Below are positions 14,383 to 21,879 of a DNA stretch of 35,293 nucleotides, piece by piece. Source of the stretch: CAIPVR01 sp049316905 (GTDB lineage: Bacteria > Actinomycetota > Acidimicrobiia > Acidimicrobiales > Microtrichaceae); NCBI GenBank assembly GCA_049316905.1, contig JBMOJH010000024.1, forward strand, positions 1 to 35,293. The letters run 5' to 3'. The notes beneath the pieces were generated by a model that made no database searches, had not been told where the DNA came from, and was given only the letters and a program-made list of their open reading frames with translations. The translations under genes and the position numbers were made by a program. How positions within the stretch are numbered: position 1 is the first letter of the stretch; the number at the start of each line of letters is the position of its first letter.

Positions 14383-16065
14383 GTGCACGCGACCGTCCGG
14401 CAGGGCTCCTTCGACGACCTGGGCACGCCGCTGTCCGAGGTCACCTTCGTGGTCGTCGACCTCGAGACCACCGGCGGCTCCCCCGGCACCGACGCCATCA
14501 CCGAGGTCGGTGCGGTCAAGCTCCGCGGCGGCACGTGCCTGGGCACGTTCGGCACCCTCGTGAACCCCGGCAGGGCGATCCCGCCCACGATCACCGTGCT
14601 CACCGGCATCACCGGGTCGATGGTGCTGCGGGCGCCCCGGATCGAGGGTGTGCTCGCGTCCCTCGTGGAGTTCGTGGGCGACGCGGTCGTGGTGGGCCAC
14701 AACGTGCGCTTCGACGTCGGGTTCCTGCAGGCCGCGCTCGAGCGGGCGGGTCGGCCGCCCCTCGAGAACCCCACGCTGGACACGGTGGCGCTCGCCCGGC
14801 GCCTGCTGCGCGACGAGGTGCCGGACTGCAAGCTCGGTACCCTCGCCGAGCGGCTGCGCCTCGCGCACCGGCCCTCGCACCGGGCACTCGACGACGCGCT
14901 CGCCACGGCGGACCTCCTGCACGTGTTGCTGGAGCGGGCCGGTTCGCTCGGCGTGACCGGCCTCGACGACCTCCGCAGCCTGCCGTCGATGGCCGGCCAC
15001 CCCGAAGCGGCCAAGCTGCGCCTCACCGACCGGCTGCCCCGGCGCCCCGGGATCTACCTGTTCCGCGACCGGCGCGGCCGCGTGCTCTACGTGGGCAAGG
15101 CCACCAATCTGCGCAGCCGGGTGCGGAGCTACTTCTCCACCGACGAACGGCGGAAGGTCGGCGCGCTGCTCCGGGAGACCGAGCGGGTGGACCACAAGGT
15201 GTGTCCGTCCACGCTGGAGGCGTCGGTGCTCGAGGCCCGCCTGATCCGCACCCTCACCCCGCCGTACAACAGCGTGGGCACCCGGTGGTCACGCCGGCCG
15301 TACCTGAAGCTCACCCTCGACGAAGCGTGGCCACGCCTCTCGGTCGTACGGTCCGTGCGACCCGACGCCGGCCTCTACCTGGGCCCGCTGGGCTCCACCG
15401 CCGTGGCCCGCACGGTGGCCGAGGCGGTCGAGTCGGTGGTGCCCCTGCGCCGGTGCACCCAGCCGGTGCGGGCCAACGCCACCCGCAGCGGCCCCTGCGC
15501 GGCCGCGCAACTCGGCGTGGCCACGTGCCCGTGCGCCGGCGGGGCGGACCCCGAGCAGTACGCCGCACACGTCCGCCGGGCGGTCGCGGGCCTGACGGAC
15601 CGGCCCGAGCTGCTGCTCGACCCGTTGCGCGAGCGCATGGAGGTCCTCGCCCGCGACGAGCGGTTCGAGGAGGCGGCGCTGACCCGCGACCGCCTCGCCG
15701 CGCTCTCCGGCGCCCTGCGTCGCCAGCAGCGTGTGGGGCGCTTGGCGGCCACTCCGCGCCTGGTCGTGCAGGTCGACGGCGGCGAGTGGGCCGAGCTCCG
15801 CCATGGCGTGCTGTGGCGGATGTGGACCGACCGCGGGGCGCCGGCGCGGCGGGTGGAGATGCCGCCCGAGGAGCTCCCCGCCCCCGATGCCCCGGTCAGC
15901 CGGGAGCTGGCCGACGAGCTGGCCTGCGTGGCGTCCTGGCTGGACCGCCACGCGGCGTCCGTCCGACTGGAGCTGAGCGAGGTGCCGCTGAGCTCGCCGC
16001 TCCCCCGCCTGGACGACTTCCGGCCGCTCAGGGCCCCTCGGCGCCCTGCACGAGGGCGCGGCTGA
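14383..16065 (+). CDS. DEDDh exonuclease fused to GIY-YIG (UvrC-like) endonuclease
   Basis: A 560-aa DNA-repair protein of the actinobacterial type often annotated as DEDD exonuclease domain-containing protein (M. tuberculosis Rv2191-like). Residues about 20-180 form a DnaQ-like 3'-5' exonuclease: VVVDLETTGG (DxE), GHNVRFDVGF and HRALDDALATAD (HxxxxD). Residues about 215-300 form a GIY-YIG nuclease (RPGIYLFRD, VLYVGKATNLRSRVRSYF). A UvrC/Cho-like Cys cluster follows (LRRCTQ, GPC, CPC), then a UVR motif (LARDERFEEAALTRDRLAAL). The RNase H-like UvrC domain is absent. The GTG at 14383 fits a leaderless transcript from a promoter carrying a LexA-like box. The 3' end overlaps trpD, tail to tail, by 38 bp. 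Confidence 0.9.
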   Translation: MHATVRQGSFDDLGTPLSEVTFVVVDLETTGGSPGTDAITEVGAVKLRGGTCLGTFGTLVNPGRAIPPTITVLTGITGSMVLRAPRIEGVLASLVEFVGDAVVVGHNVRFDVGFLQAALERAGRPPLENPTLDTVALARRLLRDEVPDCKLGTLAERLRLAHRPSHRALDDALATADLLHVLLERAGSLGVTGLDDLRSLPSMAGHPEAAKLRLTDRLPRRPGIYLFRDRRGRVLYVGKATNLRSRVRSYFSTDERRKVGALLRETERVDHKVCPSTLEASVLEARLIRTLTPPYNSVGTRWSRRPYLKLTLDEAWPRLSVVRSVRPDAGLYLGPLGSTAVARTVAEAVESVVPLRRCTQPVRANATRSGPCAAAQLGVATCPCAGGADPEQYAAHVRRAVAGLTDRPELLLDPLRERMEVLARDERFEEAALTRDRLAALSGALRRQQRVGRLAATPRLVVQVDGGEWAELRHGVLWRMWTDRGAPARRVEMPPEELPAPDAPVSRELADELACVASWLDRHAASVRLELSEVPLSSPLPRLDDFRPLRAPRRPARGRG

Positions 16066-17101
16066 CCGCCACGAGCTCGCCCAGGGTGCGGGCCGCCGCG
16101 CCGGTGTCGACCGCTGACGCGGCCCGCCCGAGCCCGTCGGCGAGGTCCGTGGCCACACCGGCGACCACGAGCCCGGCCGCGGCGTTGAGCAGCACCATGT
16201 CGCGCAGCGGGCCGGGCTGCCCGGCGAGCACGTCCTCGGCCACGCGGGCGTTGTCGGCCGGATCGCCCACGGCGAGCGAACCCACGTCGACCCGGGCCAG
16301 GCCGAGCTCCTCCGGGGTCACCTCGCTCCGCGGGAGCACCACCCCGTCGACCACCTCGACCACGAGGGTGGGGCCGGTCGTCGTGAGCTCGTCGAGGCCG
16401 TCGAGGCCGTGCACCACCCATGCCCGCGGCACGCCGCGGCGGGCGAGCACGTCGGCGAGCAGGTCCACGCGGCCGGCATCGGCCACACCGAGCACCACCC
16501 GACCCACCCGACCGGGGTGCGAGAGCGGGCCGAGCAGGTTGAACACGGTCGGCACGCCCAGTTCGGCCCGAACCGGCGCGGCGTGGCGCATCGCCGGGTG
16601 GAACATGCGGGCGAACGCGAACCCGACCCCGGCCTCGGCCACGCACCGGGCCACCCCCGGGCCGTCGAGGTCCACCTCCACCCCGAGCGCCTCGAGCAGG
16701 TCGGTGCTGCCGGAGGTGGACGACGCCTTGCGGTTGCCGTGCTTGCACACGACCGCACCGGCGGCCGCGGCCACGATCGACGCCATCGTCGACACGTTGA
16801 ACGCCCGACCCCCGAGCGTGGTGGAGCCACCGGTGCCGACGATGTCGAGGGTGGCGGCCGGGTCGGCCAGCTCGAGGGGCGCCGCGGCGTCGAGCATCGC
16901 GGCCACGAACCCGTCCACCTCGCCGGCGGTCTCCCCCTTGGCCCGCAGCGCCACGAGGAGGGCCGCGGTCTGCGCCGGCGTCGCCTCCCCGGCGAGCACT
17001 CGTTCGAGCGCGCCGGTGGCCTCGGCCGGCTCGAGGTCGTGGCCGGCGAGGAGCCGGCCGAGCACGCCGGGCCAGGCCCCGGCCTCGGCGAAGGCCCCCA
17101 C
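16028..17101 (-). CDS. trpD: anthranilate phosphoribosyltransferase
   Basis: Transfers phosphoribose from PRPP to anthranilate in tryptophan synthesis, in the cytosol. The protein has 357 aa. LDIVGTGGSTTLGGRAFNVST is the pyrophosphate-binding loop region. CKHGNRKASSTSGSTDLLEAL is the typical KHGNR...SGS...EALG segment, and MFHPAMRHAAPVRAELG and TVFNLLGPLSHPG also fit. The GTG at 17101 lies 7 nt after the whiB stop with AGGA before it; the longer ATG start at 17212 would run deep into whiB and was rejected. No other trp genes are nearby, so the gene is separated from the rest of the pathway. Confidence 0.93.
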   Translation of the reverse strand: MGAFAEAGAWPGVLGRLLAGHDLEPAEATGALERVLAGEATPAQTAALLVALRAKGETAGEVDGFVAAMLDAAAPLELADPAATLDIVGTGGSTTLGGRAFNVSTMASIVAAAAGAVVCKHGNRKASSTSGSTDLLEALGVEVDLDGPGVARCVAEAGVGFAFARMFHPAMRHAAPVRAELGVPTVFNLLGPLSHPGRVGRVVLGVADAGRVDLLADVLARRGVPRAWVVHGLDGLDELTTTGPTLVVEVVDGVVLPRSEVTPEELGLARVDVGSLAVGDPADNARVAEDVLAGQPGPLRDMVLLNAAAGLVVAGVATDLADGLGRAASAVDTGAAARTLGELVAVSRALVQGAEGP

Positions 17102-17108
17102 GGAGGTC

Positions 17109-17363
17109 CTAGACCGCCCCGGCGTTGGCCAGGGCCCGCTGGCGGCGACGGCGGCGGATGATGCGCTGGCGCTCCCGCTCGGTGGCCCCGCCCCAGACGC
17201 CGTTGTGCTCACGGCGATCGATGGCGTGCTCCAGGCACTCCTCCTGGACCGGACAGGCGGCGCACACCGCCTTGGCGATCTCCGCCTCCTCGTCCGTGGC
17301 CGGGTAGAAGATCAGCGGGTCGAGGCCTCGGCAGGCGGCCTGTGTCGACCAGTCCGGTTCCAT
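17109..17363 (-). CDS. WhiB-family iron-sulfur transcription factor
   Basis: An 84-aa actinomycete-specific regulator. Four cluster-binding Cys are at residues 11, 34, 37 and 43 (AACRG, then VCAACPVQEECLEHA). They are followed by the family turn GVWGG at 55-59 and a basic tail ERQRIIRRRRRQRA likely to contact DNA. Such proteins bind an O2- and NO-sensitive [4Fe-4S] cluster and the primary sigma factor. I cannot assign a WhiB subclass. The ATG at 17363 is 8 nt after a -10 box CAGAAT, with TGGACA 17 bp further upstream. It is probably cotranscribed with trpD, 7 nt downstream. Confidence 0.95.
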   Translation of the reverse strand: MEPDWSTQAACRGLDPLIFYPATDEEAEIAKAVCAACPVQEECLEHAIDRREHNGVWGGATERERQRIIRRRRRQRALANAGAV

Positions 17364-17371
17364 GGCGGGCG

Positions 17372-17400
17372 ATTCTGCCGAGGCCGCCCGGTCATGTCCA
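17372..17400 (-). promoter_or_regulatory. whiB promoter
   Basis: TGGACA (17400-17395) and CAGAAT (17377-17372) on the minus strand are separated by 17 bp, and the -10 box ends 8 nt before the ATG. This gives a leaderless or near-leaderless whiB-trpD transcript. Confidence 0.65.
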
Positions 17401-17451
17401 AGCGAGATGCGGCGCGCCTGACTCCCGTTCAGGTGTTCCCGGGCGCCGCCG

Positions 17452-18987
17452 TCAGATCCGGGCGGTGTTGACGCCGGCTGCCAGCCACGTGGCGGGGGCG
17501 GCCCGGGTCAGGGCGATGTCCTCCACCACCTGGACCTCGGAACGGAGATCGGTCAGCTCACCGGTGAACCGGTCGAGGGCACCCTGGTTCGGGATGATCG
17601 TGCTCAACTCGGTGAACGCGGCCAGCACGTAGGTCCGGGCGGCGGTGGCGGCCACGTGCTGCGGCCGCTCGACCATCTCGCCGAGGTACGCGACCCGGCT
17701 CACCGCGGCACTGTCGAGCCGCTGGACCGCGGCGTCGAGCTCCGCGCTGGTCGGGCTGGCGCCGAGGACCCGGGCGTACACGGTGCGGACGAAGTCCGCG
17801 GTCGCGAGAGCGCCGAAGGTGGTGCGGAACTCCGTGCTCGCGGCGAGCGCCTTCTGCAGTCCGGACATGTCGCCGGCGGTCACCGACGGCGTCCACGTGT
17901 CGACGAACGCCCGGGTGGGCATCCGCCCGAGGGCGGCCAGGGTGAGCCGGGTGAGGCGGCCCGACGCGGACTCGACCCGATCGACCCGGGCCTTGAGACG
18001 CGCCGAGACGTCACCGGTGAGGCCCACAAGATCCTTGCCCGGCAGGGCGTCCGGGTCCTGGTTGACCACCACACCGCCGGCCGAGATCTGCCGGGGCGCC
18101 ACCACCGGCGACGCGATCCGCCCGACGAACGGCAACCGCACCGCGAAACTACGGGGCAACGCGACCTGCGGCACGGCGTTCGTCGAGATCGGCGTCGCGA
18201 GGACGGTGTAGGTGATCAGCGGCCCCAACCAGGTGATCCGGGCGTCGCCGATCGACGTGACCGGCGCCGTCGCGCAGTAGAAGCGGGCGTACGTGGTCCC
18301 CACGAACGCCTCCGCCGGGATCGTCGTGGTCCAGAACAACGCGCCATCGCCACGCGTCGAGGTGGCCAGATACTGCTGCAGGTCCGTCGGCGTGGACGCC
18401 GCAGCGGGGTCACGCTCCGCGCTACCGAACCCACCCCACTGCCCGCCGCTCGCAGCACACGCAGCCCCGTACACCTTCACCGTGTTGCCCTTGCCCGCCG
18501 ACGTGGCATACGCCGGCGCGTACGTCACCGGATTGGACGAGCTGTTGACGGTGATGCTGCGAGACACGTTGCCGGGCACGTGCACGCTGCTGCCGGAGTA
18601 GTCGGCACGGAGCGTGAGCGTCCCGGTCCCCAGCATCACGATCTGACCGGCATTGGCGCCGGCGCACTCGGCCTCGTCCGCGTTGCGCTGCGCCAGCACG
18701 CAGGGCTTCACCTCGGCGAACGACGTGGTCCGGCCCGACGTCGTCACCGAGAACGTGACGGTCCCGGTCGGGACCCGGTTCCCGGCCTGGTTGTCGTCGA
18801 CGATCACGCTGCACGTGGTGGTGGTGCCCACGGTGACCGTGGTCGGGGAGCAACTGATCGTCACGTTCACACGGCGGGTGCCGGTCTGGGCCCCGGCCGG
18901 CCGGGCGGGTCCCACCACGACCACCAGGGTCGTGGCGACGAGGGCGACTGCGGAGAACAGTGTCGAGGTGCGGATGAGGCGGCGCAC
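17452..18987 (-). CDS. secreted protein with Ig-like and DUF4214-like regions
   Basis: A 511-aa exported protein. A signal peptide is clear: RRLIRTS, then a hydrophobic FSAVALVATTLVVVV core, then PARPAGAQT as the likely cleavage region. Residues about 40-145 match a bacterial Ig-like repeat domain (TVTVGTTTTCSVIV, VPTGTVTFSV, TLRADYSGSS) with Cys that may form disulfides. The last 170 residues hold two helical units with the DUF4214 look (FVRTVYARVLGASPTSAEL, then SRVAYLGEMVERPQ). The function is unknown; a cell-surface or matrix role is inferred. I start at GTG 18987 because a strong GGAG lies 9 nt upstream and it begins directly at the signal peptide. ATG 19026 is the alternative. Confidence 0.82.
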   Translation of the reverse strand: MRRLIRTSTLFSAVALVATTLVVVVGPARPAGAQTGTRRVNVTISCSPTTVTVGTTTTCSVIVDDNQAGNRVPTGTVTFSVTTSGRTTSFAEVKPCVLAQRNADEAECAGANAGQIVMLGTGTLTLRADYSGSSVHVPGNVSRSITVNSSSNPVTYAPAYATSAGKGNTVKVYGAACAASGGQWGGFGSAERDPAAASTPTDLQQYLATSTRGDGALFWTTTIPAEAFVGTTYARFYCATAPVTSIGDARITWLGPLITYTVLATPISTNAVPQVALPRSFAVRLPFVGRIASPVVAPRQISAGGVVVNQDPDALPGKDLVGLTGDVSARLKARVDRVESASGRLTRLTLAALGRMPTRAFVDTWTPSVTAGDMSGLQKALAASTEFRTTFGALATADFVRTVYARVLGASPTSAELDAAVQRLDSAAVSRVAYLGEMVERPQHVAATAARTYVLAAFTELSTIIPNQGALDRFTGELTDLRSEVQVVEDIALTRAAPATWLAAGVNTARI

Positions 18988-19243
18988 GGGGGATGGCTCC
19001 TGGTTCACGACCGGGGTGAGGGTCATCCCGGCGAGCACGCAAGGTGACGGGCCATCCTCAAGAAGTCATCAGGACGAACCTCAAGAAGCGCCCGACGTGG
19101 AGAACGTCACAGGCCGGACGACCCTTGCCACGGCAGGCGAGCGGGTGGTTTCACCCAGCCACGGACCGAACGTCGCTCAGGTACCACTCCCCGCGTTCAG
19201 CAGAACACCATCTCCGGTTTCGCCAGTCAACCGATCGGGACGG
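18988..19243 (-). promoter_or_regulatory. Long leader region with direct repeats upstream of the secreted-protein gene
   Basis: This 256-bp gap has no gene. On the minus strand CTTCTTGAGG occurs twice (19088-19079 and 19065-19056), 23 bp apart, or about two helical turns. TTGACT (19230-19225) and TGTTCT (19207-19202) with 17 bp between them are a possible promoter, which would give a leader of about 200 nt. A small hairpin GGGTGAAACCACCC lies near 19145-19160. I compared it mentally with c-di-AMP, c-di-GMP and cobalamin riboswitches and saw no match. Confidence 0.4.
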
Positions 19244-19840
19244 TCAGGCGTCGGGGCCCAGGTCGCGCCGCAGCTCACCGATGGTCGCGTCACCGAGGGA
19301 CACCGCCTCCAGGTAGTCCGGGTGGTCGCACACGAGCTCCACCGGACCGGTCCCCCAGTCGGCGACCTCCTCGGGGGTGAAGGACCAGGCCACGTAGTGC
19401 ACCGCGGCCGTCGCCTCCTCCCGGGTGAGCTGGGCCTCGTGGCCGGCCTCCGGGATGCACCGCACCTCGTGACCGCCGAACCGCAGGACCAGGGACCGCT
19501 CGATCCCCACCAGCTTGGGCAGCCATTCCCGCATCTGGTCGTCGGTCCGCAGCTCGAGGAACAGCGTGGCCGACAGGTGGCCGGGCTCCGGGATCAGCGG
19601 GTTGTAGACGGCGAGCTCGGTGAGGATCCCCTCGTCGGTGACGGTCCGTTCCACGCGGGCCATCTCCTGGATCTGGAACCGGATGGTGTCGCGGTTCTCG
19701 AACACGAGGGTCAGGAAGAGTCCGAGGTGCACGCGCCGGCGCCGCTTCAGCTCGATGATCCGGGCCCGGAACTCCTCGCGCTCGCGCTCGTAGGCGCGGG
19801 CGTCCGCGATGTCGTCCAGGGTCAGCCGACGGTCGCCCAC
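19244..19840 (-). CDS. DUF3501 family protein
   Basis: A 198-aa protein matching the DUF3501 pattern. The N-terminus is RRLTLDDIADARAYEREREEF, split by the basic KRRRRVHLG. IRFQIQEMARVERT, ELAVYNPLIPEPGHLSATLF and VHYVAWSFTPEEVADW follow. The role of the family is unknown. In my recollection it is typically encoded beside a CCG-domain Fe-S protein and rubrerythrin, exactly as here, which suggests a redox or peroxide-defence link. The GTG at 19840 is 3 nt after the preceding stop, with GGAGG 8 nt upstream, so it is the last gene of the rubrerythrin operon. Confidence 0.88.
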   Translation of the reverse strand: MGDRRLTLDDIADARAYEREREEFRARIIELKRRRRVHLGLFLTLVFENRDTIRFQIQEMARVERTVTDEGILTELAVYNPLIPEPGHLSATLFLELRTDDQMREWLPKLVGIERSLVLRFGGHEVRCIPEAGHEAQLTREEATAAVHYVAWSFTPEEVADWGTGPVELVCDHPDYLEAVSLGDATIGELRRDLGPDA

Positions 19841-19843
19841 CGC

Positions 19844-21175
19844 TCAGTCCTCCGGCAGGCCGTAGGCCCGGGCCACGAGCGACAGCGGGTGCACGGGGAG
19901 GCGACCCGTCTCGAGCACGATGCCGCCGTTGGCCAGCGAGCAGTCGCCCGCCACGGCCTCGCTGTCGGCCTTCTCGATCGCCGCCGCCATCTTCTTCGCG
20001 ACCTTGCGGCTCATCTCGAGGTTCTCCTCCCGGAGCCCCCAGGTGCCGTCGATCGCCGAACACTCGGCGACCAGCGTGATCTTGGTGCCGGTCAGCTTGA
20101 TGAGGTCGCGGCTCTTCAGCCCCACGTTCTGGGCCCGCAGGTGACAGGGAGCGTGGTAGGTCGTGGTCTCGGGCACCGGGCCGGTGAAGTCACGGTCGAG
20201 GCCCTCGCCGCCGGCGTCCTTGCGCTCCTTGTGCACCTTCATCAGGTACTCGCACGCGTCGAACGTGTGCTCCGCCACGAGCTCCGCGTCCGGCCCGCCC
20301 ACGTAGTCGCGATAGTCGTTCTTGAGCACGTAGCCGCACGTGGGCTGCGGGACCACCACCGCCGGGTCACCGCCACGGCCCCGCTCGGTGCGGATCCACC
20401 CGGCCAGGGTGGCGATGTTCTTCCGCGCCGCGGCCACGAATCCCTCGACATCACCCTGGTGGAGGACCGGCGCACCGCAGCACACCTGACCCTCGGGCAG
20501 GTCGCAGGCGATCCCGTTGCGTTCGTAGACCTGCACGAGGTCCTTGCCGACCCGGGTGTCCTGGTACTCCACGAGGCAGGTCGGGAACACCGCCACGCGC
20601 CCCTGCGGCTCGGCCGGCGCGGAGCGGCCGCGATTCCGGAACCACGTGGAGAAGCGGGTGCGGGCGAACGGCGGCAGCACGCGTTCCGCAGCGATGCCGA
20701 CGGTGCGCTCCATGAGCTCGCGGGGGCCCGACCCGGGCGTGCCGATCAGCCGGTTCGCGAGCGGCGCCACCGCTGAGCCCACCCTGCCGCTGAGGTCGGT
20801 CTTCCCGAGCGCCGCGTCGGTGAGGCGCTCCTTGAGGCCCCGGGAGCGGGTCTTGTGCAGCACCTGCTCGGCCCGCATCATCAGCCGCGGGAAGTCGAGT
20901 TCCCACTCGCTCTGGCCCGGGATGTACGGGCAGTTGATGTAGCAGAGCTTGCACTGGAAGCACTCGTCGACCACCTGGTCCTGCTGGGCCGGGGTCATGT
21001 TCGCCGAGTCCTGGGCCGGGTCCGCGTCGACGTACTCGAACAGCGTCGGGAAGGCCGTGCAGAACTTGAAGCAGAGGCGACACCCGTGGCACAGGTCGTA
21101 GACGCGGTCGAGCTCGGTGCGCAGGTCCGCCTCGTCGAAGTACTTGGGGTGGAACGGGTCGTAGGTGGTGGTCAC
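19844..21175 (-). CDS. Fe-S oxidoreductase with CCG domains (GlpC/HdrD-like)
   Basis: A 443-aa probably cytosolic or membrane-associated electron-transfer protein. Two ferredoxin-like sites are visible: LCHGCRLCFKFCTAFP near residue 30 and CFQCKLCYINCPYIPG near 72, each CxxCxxCxxxC. The C-terminal half has CCG-type segments: FPTCLVEYQ with VCCGAPVLHQGD, then YHAPCHLRAQNVG with ECSAIDGTWG. In the last one the usual CCG is CS, a variant I associate with this rubrerythrin-linked subgroup. It is COG0247-like and is often over-annotated as glycerol-3-phosphate dehydrogenase subunit C. The GTG at 21175 has GGAG 5 nt upstream. It could supply electrons to the rubrerythrin, which has no rubredoxin domain of its own. 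Confidence 0.85.
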   Translation of the reverse strand: MTTTYDPFHPKYFDEADLRTELDRVYDLCHGCRLCFKFCTAFPTLFEYVDADPAQDSANMTPAQQDQVVDECFQCKLCYINCPYIPGQSEWELDFPRLMMRAEQVLHKTRSRGLKERLTDAALGKTDLSGRVGSAVAPLANRLIGTPGSGPRELMERTVGIAAERVLPPFARTRFSTWFRNRGRSAPAEPQGRVAVFPTCLVEYQDTRVGKDLVQVYERNGIACDLPEGQVCCGAPVLHQGDVEGFVAAARKNIATLAGWIRTERGRGGDPAVVVPQPTCGYVLKNDYRDYVGGPDAELVAEHTFDACEYLMKVHKERKDAGGEGLDRDFTGPVPETTTYHAPCHLRAQNVGLKSRDLIKLTGTKITLVAECSAIDGTWGLREENLEMSRKVAKKMAAAIEKADSEAVAGDCSLANGGIVLETGRLPVHPLSLVARAYGLPED

Positions 21176-21198
21176 GGCTGCTCCGGCGGGGTCACGGG

Positions 21199-21264
21199 CT
21201 CAGTGGGTCGGGGCGTCAGCGGGTCGGCGCGCCAGCGGGGTCGGGACGGCAGCGGGGCCGGGCC
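21199..21264. repeat. Degenerate 16-17-bp tandem repeat between rubrerythrin and Fe-S genes
   Basis: Four diverged copies on the pattern of GTCAGCGGGTCGGCGC lie at 21199-21214, 21215-21230, 21231-21247 and 21248-21264. The last copy runs into the left arm of the hairpin at 21254. The function is unknown; this may be a decayed minisatellite. Confidence 0.6.
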
Positions 21265-21303
21265 GGACGCGCCGCTGGACAGCGGCGCGCCGGACCCGGC
21301 CCC
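21254..21303 (-). terminator. Large two-stem hairpin between rubrerythrin and Fe-S genes
   Basis: Outer arms GGGGCCGGG (21254-21262) and CCCGGCCCC (21295-21303) and inner arms CGCGCCGCT (21268-21276) and AGCGGCGCG (21281-21289) are all perfect. They are separated by the same CCGGA on both sides (a symmetric internal loop) and closed by a GGAC loop. It begins 15 bp after the rubrerythrin stop. It may attenuate transcription into the next gene or protect the rubrerythrin mRNA 3' end. Confidence 0.6.
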
Positions 21304-21318
21304 GGCACCGGTTCGGGT

Positions 21319-21738
21319 TCAGCTGAGGGACTCGAGGCCCTCGCTGAAGCGGCCGGCGTGGGACTTCTCGGCCCGGGCCAGCGTCTCGAGCCACTCCGCG
21401 ATCTCGTCGAAGCCCTCGTCGCGGGCGGTGGCGGCGAAGCCCGGGTACATCTGGGTGTACTCGTAGGTCTCACCCGCGATCGCGGACTTCAGGTTGTCCT
21501 CGGTGGGGCCGACGGGCTCGCCGGTGGCGGGATCGCCCACCTCGGCGAGGAAGTCGAAGTGGCCGAAGGCGTGACCGGTCTCACCCTCCGCCACGGAGCG
21601 GAACAGTGCGGCGACGTCGGGGTAGCCCTCGACGTCGGCCTTCTGCGCGAAGTAGAGGTAACGGCGGTTGGCCTGGCTCTCGCCGGCGAACGCCTCCTTC
21701 AGGTTCTCCTCGGTCTTGGTGCCCTTCAGGCTCGGCAT
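21319..21738 (-). CDS. rubrerythrin-like ferritin-fold protein, no rubredoxin domain
   Basis: A 139-aa non-haem diiron protein of the four-helix ferritin-like type. Iron-ligand motifs are AFAGESQANRRYLYFAQ, VAEGETGHAFGHFDF, AIAGETYEYTQMYPG and LARAEKSHAGRF. It ends right after the helical bundle, so the C-terminal rubredoxin domain of classical rubrerythrin is missing. The expected role is reduction of hydrogen peroxide in the cytosol, with electrons from another protein, plausibly the Fe-S protein encoded next. The ATG at 21738 has AAAGG 8 nt upstream. Unlike most operons here it has a conventional leader, with a promoter whose -35 box lies in a palindrome. Confidence 0.92.
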   Translation of the reverse strand: MPSLKGTKTEENLKEAFAGESQANRRYLYFAQKADVEGYPDVAALFRSVAEGETGHAFGHFDFLAEVGDPATGEPVGPTEDNLKSAIAGETYEYTQMYPGFAATARDEGFDEIAEWLETLARAEKSHAGRFSEGLESLS

Positions 21739-21759
21739 GGTGATGGCCTTTCGTGTCGT

Positions 21760-21795
21760 CGTCTGGCACGGGATGTTCCGGCGGGTCAACCGCCG
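21760..21795 (-). promoter_or_regulatory. Rubrerythrin promoter with palindromic candidate operator
   Basis: On the minus strand TTGACC (21789-21784) and CAGACG (21765-21760) are 18 bp apart, predicting a leader of about 15 nt with an AAAGG ribosome site. The -35 box lies inside the perfect inverted repeat CGGCGG-N5-CCGCCG (21779-21795). It may bind a redox- or metal-responsive repressor; the regulator is unknown. Confidence 0.5.
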
Positions 21796-21867
21796 GGACC
21801 GGGGATCCGTTCCCGCAGCCGCGACCCTATCCACCCCCCGGAGAGGTCGGGGCCCGCGGCGACGCCG

Positions 21868-21873
21868 TAACCT
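21868..21873 (+). promoter_or_regulatory. Leaderless -10 box of glpD
   Basis: TAACCT ends 6 nt before the GTG at 21880, fitting the leaderless pattern. No clear -35 was seen. Confidence 0.6.
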
Positions 21874-21879
21874 GCAGGG

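Noticed and set aside
16028..17212. trpD start at 17212
   Set aside because: It would add 37 residues of Ser/Gly-rich sequence overlapping most of the whiB 3' half; GTG 17101 fits family length.
19195..19206. GTTCAGCAGAAC as a second LexA box
   Set aside because: The half-sites are in the reverse order (GTTC-N4-GAAC) compared with GAAC-N4-GTTC, so it does not match the LexA layout.
19089..19243. Possible riboswitch in the leader of the secreted-protein gene
   Set aside because: I compared it with the c-di-AMP (ydaO), c-di-GMP and cobalamin consensus cores from memory and found no matching conserved core; only a small hairpin is supported.
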